Shown here in pieces: positions 62,241-64,000 of a DNA stretch of 64,000 nucleotides (its first letter is position 1; each line of letters begins with the position of its first letter). A model generated the notes under the pieces. It was not told where the DNA came from, made no database searches, and worked only from the letters and a program-made list of their open reading frames with translations. This stretch comes from Pedobacter polysacchareus. GTDB lineage: Bacteria > Bacteroidota > Bacteroidia > Sphingobacteriales > Sphingobacteriaceae. The position numbers were made by a program, and so were the translations under genes. The DNA is taken from positions 186,001 through 250,000 of the forward strand of contig NZ_JAHYSS010000003.1 of NCBI RefSeq assembly GCF_019802255.1. Reading direction: 5' to 3'.

Positions 62241-63999
62241 TTGACTGTTTTGTTTTTTTAAGGTGATTAAAATACTTCTGACTTAAGGTAGAAGCTGGTG
62301 CCGAAGTTGGCAGCTGGGGAACAGATTGAGCAGCACCTAACATCCTGACTATTGCCTTTTGCAATAGCGCGATATCTTTTTCTGATCCAGCTTTAGCTGA
62401 TAAAAGCTTTCTGCCTGCAGCTAGAGCTGGCAAAAACACCGCAGGCTGATCTGAGGCCGCAACAATCATGTATGGTTCTGTTTCTTTCAGCACTTGACGT
62501 TCCCAATCTTTAAATCCAGTAGCAGTCTTTCTGTTTTCCAGCACAGTAAGTGCCTGTTTCAAAAGGACAACTCGCTTATCATCTGTCTCAAAATCACTTT
62601 TTTGTATGGGTGACCCGATTTTATCCAGCTCCCCTGACAACCGCTTGTCTTCCTTCAGCTGCGTCACTTTAACCGTGGTTTTGGCCACATAAGCCCTTGA
62701 TTTCTGCTGAAGATCCTTCAGCAAACGCAAGGCCTTATACTCAAAAGGTAAAGCATCACGTGTTTTATAGGTTCTCAATTGTAACTCCGACTTCCACATT
62801 TCTGTCAGCACTGCTTTTAGCTGGGCTTTCAATTCGGGTTCAAAAAAGGTAGCATCTTCTGCAATATCATGTTTATGGGCGTAACTGTCCATAATCGCTT
62901 TCACATCCCCAAATTTCTGTGTGCTTTGATCCTGCGTTTCTTTGGCTTCATGACCATGGTCATCGTGATCGTCTCCTTCTTTATGGTCATGATCCCCCCC
63001 AATCTCTGTCTCAGATTCTTCCCCCAGAAACTTCCCATAACGAAGCCGCAATAGCTTTTGATCCATGCCCAGATCGTTGCTCCTGTTTTTAAAACTTTCC
63101 TCGCTGATGGAACTTTTCTCCGCAAGCAGCTTTTCCGTATCCATAATAATCTGGCGCTGACTTCTAAAATATTCAGGAACCAGGTTTACGCCATTGGTCA
63201 TTCCAGCCATACTCATCAACTCTGCCGTATCCACAATAGATACGAAATACACATCAGATCTACTCATCTGACCCAGATTATCAATGGCATTCACAAAAAA
63301 GTAAAGTTCATCACCGGGTTTCATGCCTAAGGCTTTGATGTCGATCAGCTTGGTTAAATTCATGGATCTTTGTTGGTTAAACAGCGTATTAAAATCAAGC
63401 TTTCGCTCCGTAAAACTAACGCCTTCCCCTTTACCACTAGCCATTGTAGCAGTAATATAAGCCGATTTCAACCCGTAATCATCTGTTAAGGAAACTTTTA
63501 AATGGACTTGAGGAACCTGCCCGAAATCAATACTTGTATGTGGTTTAGGTTGAGTAATCCTGATCACCGCTGGAAGATCAGGAATAACCGTCATCATATA
63601 CAACTCTGATTTTTTACCATCCAGCTCTACCTGATAAAAACCAGACTTAGCCATTGTTTTAGCAAACTGCCAGCTTTTTCCGTGATGATCCTGCGACTTT
63701 AAAACCGCCACTTCCTTATCATTAAAAATCAGTTTCAGCACTTTCACCGGCACTGTAGTGCTGATCTCCCACTCTAATAAAGCACCGTGTGCTGCTTTAA
63801 AAGCAAAAGCTGACTGTGTCTTTTCCGGAATTCCCGTATAAGCCGGTGATTTGATCCGCAGTGAAAAAGAGGCGATTTCCGGGAGTACTTTTTCTTTTAC
63901 CGTCGAAACATTGTCTTTTACAGGATCAGCTGCCTGAAAGTCTATTAATGGCTTTAAAAAGGAGATTCCAAAGTTCATTCCTACGCCAACCACCAACAC
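62230..63999 (-). CDS. DUF4175-like membrane-associated protein (5' end beyond the window)
   Basis: The frame is open to the right edge; 589 residues are visible and the true start lies outside. A probable membrane helix is at the visible N-terminus (LVVGVGMNFGISFL). Beta-rich segments follow (IKSPAYTGIPEKTQ, PHTSIDFGQVPQVHLKVSLTDDYGLKSA), then a long helical region. Near the middle (DNA 62946-63005) is a His/Asp-rich loop GGDHDHKEGDDHDDHGHE. DUF4175 proteins often neighbour MoxR/BatA-type genes in this phylum. The function is unknown. Confidence 0.6.
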   Translation of the reverse strand: MLVVGVGMNFGISFLKPLIDFQAADPVKDNVSTVKEKVLPEIASFSLRIKSPAYTGIPEKTQSAFAFKAAHGALLEWEISTTVPVKVLKLIFNDKEVAVLKSQDHHGKSWQFAKTMAKSGFYQVELDGKKSELYMMTVIPDLPAVIRITQPKPHTSIDFGQVPQVHLKVSLTDDYGLKSAYITATMASGKGEGVSFTERKLDFNTLFNQQRSMNLTKLIDIKALGMKPGDELYFFVNAIDNLGQMSRSDVYFVSIVDTAELMSMAGMTNGVNLVPEYFRSQRQIIMDTEKLLAEKSSISEESFKNRSNDLGMDQKLLRLRYGKFLGEESETEIGGDHDHKEGDDHDDHGHEAKETQDQSTQKFGDVKAIMDSYAHKHDIAEDATFFEPELKAQLKAVLTEMWKSELQLRTYKTRDALPFEYKALRLLKDLQQKSRAYVAKTTVKVTQLKEDKRLSGELDKIGSPIQKSDFETDDKRVVLLKQALTVLENRKTATGFKDWERQVLKETEPYMIVAASDQPAVFLPALAAGRKLLSAKAGSEKDIALLQKAIVRMLGAAQSVPQLPTSAPASTLSQKYFNHLKKTKQSNGF

Positions 64000-64000
64000 C

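Noticed and set aside
1..64000. Insertion sequences, prophage, tRNA or rRNA genes
   Set aside because: No transposase, integrase, phage structural gene or RNA gene signature was recognised in reading either strand.

Overview
The window looks like chromosomal DNA of a Bacteroidota (Bacteroidetes) bacterium, most likely Sphingobacteriaceae close to Pedobacter. The reasons are two SusC/SusD outer-membrane pairs, a large pectin-utilisation locus, many lipoproteins and signal peptides, AT-rich DNA, few Shine-Dalgarno sites, and promoters of the Bacteroidota type (TAnnTTTG at -7, TTG at -33). I saw no rRNA, tRNA, transposase, phage gene or CRISPR array. Genus is inference; no database was searched.

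Left part (1-10.4 kb), mixed functions, mostly minus strand: a two-subunit GMC dehydrogenase (large subunit cut by the window edge), an SGNH hydrolase, a transglutaminase-like protein, a SWIM/SNF2 helicase, a SAM methyltransferase, and a 5'(3')-deoxyribonucleotidase divergent from a DeoR regulator. Between the last two lies a phased array of GCAA/TTGC sites.

Pectin/galacturonate locus (10.4-40.3 kb), all minus strand except the LacI regulator at its head. Three transcription units are predicted: (1) SusC, SusD, a beta-helix lipoprotein, two CE12 acetylesterases, two CE8 pectin methylesterases and a GH43; (2) GH28, GH105, PL10 and a two-domain esterase; (3) uxaB, uxaA, uxaC, kdgK, eda, a hexuronate MFS transporter and gapN. 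Together they bind, de-esterify, cut and import pectin and take galacturonate to pyruvate plus 3-phosphoglycerate. All three units start with the same promoter layout: ACAATTCTACAT, exactly 39 bp, then TGCGCAATCGTT (plus-strand reading). This defines one regulon.

Efflux block (40.3-47.1 kb): a SufR-like regulator with cluster-ligand cysteines, divergent from a complete RND tripartite pump (adaptor, permease, outer-membrane factor). A perfect palindrome lies across the two facing promoters. The pump leader is long and carries a 33-codon ORF with two hairpins.

Second SusC/SusD pair (47.1-52.4 kb), not linked to CAZymes. Its leader carries a 33-codon ORF ending in three consecutive Cys codons, a candidate cysteine-sensing leader peptide.

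TldD/PmbA block (52.4-64 kb), minus strand: three TldD and two PmbA paralogues following a membrane protein and a DUF4175-like protein (cut by the right edge). The TldD proteins carry Tat-like N-termini, which is unusual for this cytoplasmic family. An 18-bp tandem repeat and a 92-nt near-palindrome occupy the place where the partner of the unpaired TldD would be expected.
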